A DNA stretch of 64,000 nt, taken from contig NC_059548.1 of the NCBI RefSeq assembly GCF_905220415.1, forward strand, positions 4,342,501-4,406,500. Direction: 5' to 3'. Below, in pieces: positions 60,241 to 64,000 of the stretch; the stretch's first letter is position 1; each line of letters opens with the position of its first letter. The notes under the pieces were generated by a model. It searched no databases. It saw only the letters and a program-made list of their open reading frames with translations, and was not told where the DNA came from. Origin of the DNA: Colias croceus (Eukaryota > Arthropoda > Insecta > Lepidoptera > Pieridae). Made by a program: the position numbers and the translations under genes.

Positions 60241-61467
60241 TGATACGCATTCAAATACAAATTTAACCAATACAAATAGGTACATTTATATATTGTGTAT
60301 GTGATTTAAAATTAAATATCAAGAGTTTTAGTTATAGAGATTGTCAAAGATTATCTTAACAAGAATTTTCGTAAAAATACTGCTTTTGTTTGAAAAATAC
60401 AAGTTTAAAATATACGGCTAACTGTTTGGCTCTTCATGCTATTCAAATCGTATATGTTTCTTTTTACTTGGAAAGTTGCCGCGAGTGGACAATGTACGAT
60501 ACCTACGCGTGTTTTGCGTAAGCATTTAATTTTTTTGGTTTTGTTTATTATACGGTTCCACCAGTTACACATTTTACTTTACAAAATGATAAAGAAGTAA
60601 AAAAGCTGTAAACTAAAAACTCAAATATACACTTAAGTAGTTATTATTAAACAATGCCGTAAAGAAATTGTTCCTCTTTTCCAATGCAAAGTAATCATTC
60701 TAAAAAATATCTGCTGCATTTGGATAAGCCTTCAAATTAACACGAATATTCTACACAATTATGTTATATATAAATGTCTTATAGTCCCTCCTCAATTAAC
60801 TAATTGGATTTGCAATACTTCTATTATAGCGAGCACTCATGAGTGATGACAAGCACGTTCTACTTATTATATCCTATTCAAAACGTTTATGATTTACAAG
60901 CATTTTCAATAAAAAACTAGTAGGTATGTAGGAATCGTAATATAAAAATATGTTTTCAAAATAAATTTGACAGATTCATAAACATTCACAGTTGAGATAA
61001 ACTGGCATCTGTGCGATTCACTGAGTCAGAATCATAGATAGTGTCTACTAGATATCACATGCTGTGGAGAAATAGCTTTGCGGATTTTATATTTTATTTC
61101 TTCATGATTTTATATGCAATTTATGCTGTAAGATTTATTTTTATAAGAAAAATGGGCGTATCTTGAAAATTACGCTAGTAGGCAAATGATTGTTTTTTTT
61201 TTATATTCAAGGTATTCTAAAAATTTAAATGAATAAATCATTACTTACCTATTTTCTATATCTTCATCAAAAACTTAGGTAAACGAATACTTAAAGTTGT
61301 TATTTTTACAAAATATACAAGTATAATATTTTTGGATTTAATTTTACAATAACCGAAAAATACTGTTACGGGCATTTTAAAAATACACAATATTACTAGA
61401 AAGTACAAACCACAACATAAATAACAATACTTTATGTCATAGTAAACAGATGACAAGCGAATTTATA
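60241..61467. other. AT-rich stretch, possible 3' UTR of a minus-strand gene
   Basis: Immediately downstream, on the minus strand, of the candidate terminal exon at 61468-61556. AATAAA occurs on the minus strand at about 61133 and again near 61092, at distances compatible with a 340-380 base 3' UTR. Nothing else recognised. Confidence 0.35.
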
Positions 61468-61556
61468 CTAAGCAGTTACACTCTTGGCAAACAGTACATC
61501 GTCCGGTATCTTGCCTCCATTAACTGCTTCCTTTGTCTCCTCTACTGCAGCGATTC
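61468..61556 (-). CDS. Candidate terminal exon of a minus-strand gene, unidentified
   Basis: On the minus strand an acceptor-like TTTTAATTGTCAG directly precedes an 89-base open segment in phase 2. It reads (x)IAAVEETKEAVNGGKIPDDV then LFAKSVTA and a TAG at 61468-61470. The codon choice and residue mix (acidic/basic, Gly-Gly-Lys-Ile-Pro-Asp-Asp, no AT-driven Ile/Tyr/Asn bias) look like real protein. It would be the last 28 residues of a protein whose earlier exons lie at higher coordinates or beyond the window; I searched 61557-64000 and found none I could defend. I do not recognise the family. The AAVE-x-T motif is also present in the frame at 57260-57400. Confidence 0.5.
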
Positions 61557-64000
61557 CTGACAATTAAAACTCTAATTAATTAATTAGAACATTTCATTGT
61601 TGCCACAACATTATTGTTCCTATTTCATTGTACTTAAATCTTTCAAACGTTACCACGTGACTCTGTTATACTACCGTCGACGCTTAAGGGAAAGTTACCT
61701 ATTATAATTACTACCTATATAATATAAACAGCTGTGTGATTGCGGAAATAAATAAGATATAGTAACTATTGAATATAGTGAAACCTTTGTACTGGAGTAA
61801 AAACAAAGTATATAGACGGCGGGGACCTAATAATAATAATTTCTAAACAAATCCGAAGTAGACATAATTACAACAATAAGATATCATAGTCAATTAGAAC
61901 AAATATTGAAATGTTATACTTATTCCTGTATATCATATGAAAAACAAAGTACCTACTCAAATAAATTCCGAACTCCAGCTATCAAAAATGCTTACTCAAC
62001 CTTCAACAACACAAGCTACGAAAAGTTATTTCATACTGAGGTTAAAAGCAATTGAAATTTTCGATAGTCGTGACACGAAATCAATTTGCAACCGTGATAC
62101 CGATCTCCACTGCAAACTGTCTCCATTGTCAATAGGCCACATACAAACGAGGTTGAACAAACTTAGTTCCCATCCCGGGAAATAGGCTGTTAAAGCCTAA
62201 TTCTGGGACTTTGAACTCAATCTCAAATACAAACATTTGTTGTGAACACTATTTCAAAATAATTGACGTCTGAACACTAGGTACAAAACACATTTAAGAA
62301 TTAAGATTGATTTTATATGCGAATGCTGTAACTGATAATGAATATATGAAAAACGATATGAACTTAATATTACACTGATATAAAGTTGTAAAGAATTTCA
62401 CACATCCACATACGTTTTTATTTTACCTATGATTTTTTTTTTCAAATTGTATCTATACTCCAATGCGAATATGGGTCAACGATAAATGTAAAAAAAATTT
62501 GACAAAAGGTACAACAATGGAATATAAAAATATTTTTAACAATCGAACAGCTTTTTCAGTTGGTAGCTCAATGGGCTGGCTACATGTATGTAGGTGGAAT
62601 GCCAATTAAATCCTACAAATATCAATAGATTTTTGACAAAAGTGAATAGATTCAAACATATTTGAATGCTTGATTAATTAATGGAATGTCAGATGTTATT
62701 TGTGTAGTAATAATAATAATAAATGTTACAAAGCAATTTGATCTGCCGAAAATCTATTTTTGCGCAAACTGAATTTAAATTTAGATTGGTAATAAAATAT
62801 ATATATATTGGTAGGCAAATTCACAATTTATTTTATAACACACATTGTAACAATTCCTGACATTACATTCCTATTGTTATTGAAAATATACTACAAATAA
62901 CGATATTTTAACAGTCAACCTTTGTAGCTATTTCCTCTGTAAAATTTATGAACCTCAGCCAGTGTACGATTTTGAAAACATATTTTCTATACCTATTATA
63001 ACCTGGATTAACCAGCGGATCCAATACAGGGTAATACACCCTTCTTAATTTTTCTGCTTATGCAATTTTTTCTACCAATGTACTAGTTTTCTTTTCATGT
63101 GATACTTTCATTAGAAACATCTAAGCTAAAATTTCTGACCAACACATTAGAAAGTGCCTACTGCTCATAAATACGTACAAATGAAGGCTATAAATACCTA
63201 TTAGTAATGAGATACTAGCTATTTATCCATTCAGTATTCATTCTTTAGAGCAGACGGCAGTAACGTAAATACTGTCCAATCAGCATGGATCTTATACTTT
63301 GATTGAGATACTCGTAGGCTGGATACAGACTATCCTAATCACTTATCAATATATTCTAAGCCTTTAAATAATGATTTAGTTCTATGGGTATTTTGTGACA
63401 GTTGTAGAGGCATTTAATCTTATAAATAAATGTGTATAAATGTTACCAGATAAAAGCAACCAAAACATTTTTTGTTATACATAATTTTAAAATATCTAAT
63501 AATAAAAGATATCTAATTTAAAGCATAGGTATGAAGTTGGCACTTAAACGTAGGCGTAGGCACAAAAATGGTTTTTTTTTTTCAACTTACCTAGGAGAGA
63601 AAATAGGAATTATTAATTAAAAAATTAATGCTTGTAAAATAATTATTATAATAAAACTGACAAGTAAAATATCGTTCGAATGAAATATCGTGTATAATAA
63701 AACAATAATCTTAAAAGTGCGGTACATATTTATAATTGAATTTATATATTCGGAAATATCATCTATGATATTATGTCGTCACAATGTTTATACCTTCTAT
63801 GACAGTTAAAAAATAATAATTTAATGCTCTACTTCTCTCTATTCAACATTATTGCTATGACGAATACGCTTTACTGACATATATCTGAAACATACGAAAT
63901 TAATTCCACATCTTGCGTCTGTTACAAGCCTTAGTTAGTCCATTCGAGCACTGAGTTATCCTTAGCATTTACAGTTGAACATTCACAGGTTATTGAGTAG
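61557..64000. other. AT-rich non-coding stretch, possibly intron
   Basis: No exon or repeat recognised up to the window end. If 61468-61556 is a terminal exon, this stretch would be at least part of its preceding intron. The plus-strand frame at 61937-62185 has no recognisable features. Confidence 0.4.

Overview
This window looks like lepidopteran (butterfly or moth) nuclear DNA. It is strongly AT-rich and almost free of long reading frames. It is densely seeded with short interspersed repeats of a kind familiar from Lepidoptera: a small GC-rich head (CCCGCGGC-, GGTTTCACCC- or GGTCCGCCCC-like) followed by a body resembling a degraded coding phrase. It also carries an RT-encoding LINE, fold-back elements and MITEs. 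Nothing prokaryotic, no rRNA gene, no CRISPR array and no complete cellular gene was found. The naming of the small repeat families is by memory of lepidopteran repeats and is inference.

Layout. 1-5 kb: old SINE/Helitron-like copies on both strands, a 53-bp tandem duplication and an 8-bp microsatellite. 5.09-5.61 kb: a clean 523-bp MITE with 57-bp perfect terminal inverted repeats and TAA target duplications. 9.4-9.7 kb: the GC-rich, hairpin-bearing 3' end of a non-LTR retrotransposon with a poly(A) tail; a shorter copy with a 13-bp target duplication sits at 34.47 kb. 13-17.5 kb: a cluster of elements ending in a 5'-truncated LINE whose 671-codon reverse transcriptase frame is intact (15284-17299). 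22.7-22.9 kb: a relic of a mariner-like transposase. 24.87 kb: a tRNA-like sequence with A and B boxes. 25.17-25.43 kb: a near-perfect hairpin element. 26.35-29.22 kb: a probable hAT-like element about 2.9 kb long that carries a 1.25-kb CpG-rich hexanucleotide array with longer-period repetition, plus two smaller fold-back or MITE insertions. 31-33 kb: two similar repeat copies in opposite orientation. 41.0-41.77 kb: two elements sharing one terminal repeat, the second an almost perfect 284-bp palindrome.

Cellular coding content is minimal. Two short minus-strand segments near the right end read like real coding sequence: 61468-61556 (acceptor-preceded, ends in a stop, 28 residues) and 57260-57400 (46 codons, with CpG- and GC-rich codons). 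They suggest that the last third of the window lies in or just downstream of one or two minus-strand genes whose other exons are outside or unrecognised. The rest reads as intron or intergenic DNA.

The most unusual object is the hexamer array inside the hAT-like element. It is about 1.25 kb of G/C/A with almost no T on the plus strand, is CpG-dense in an AT-rich genome, lacks stop codons in several frames, and repeats some variant blocks at 270-354 bp spacing.
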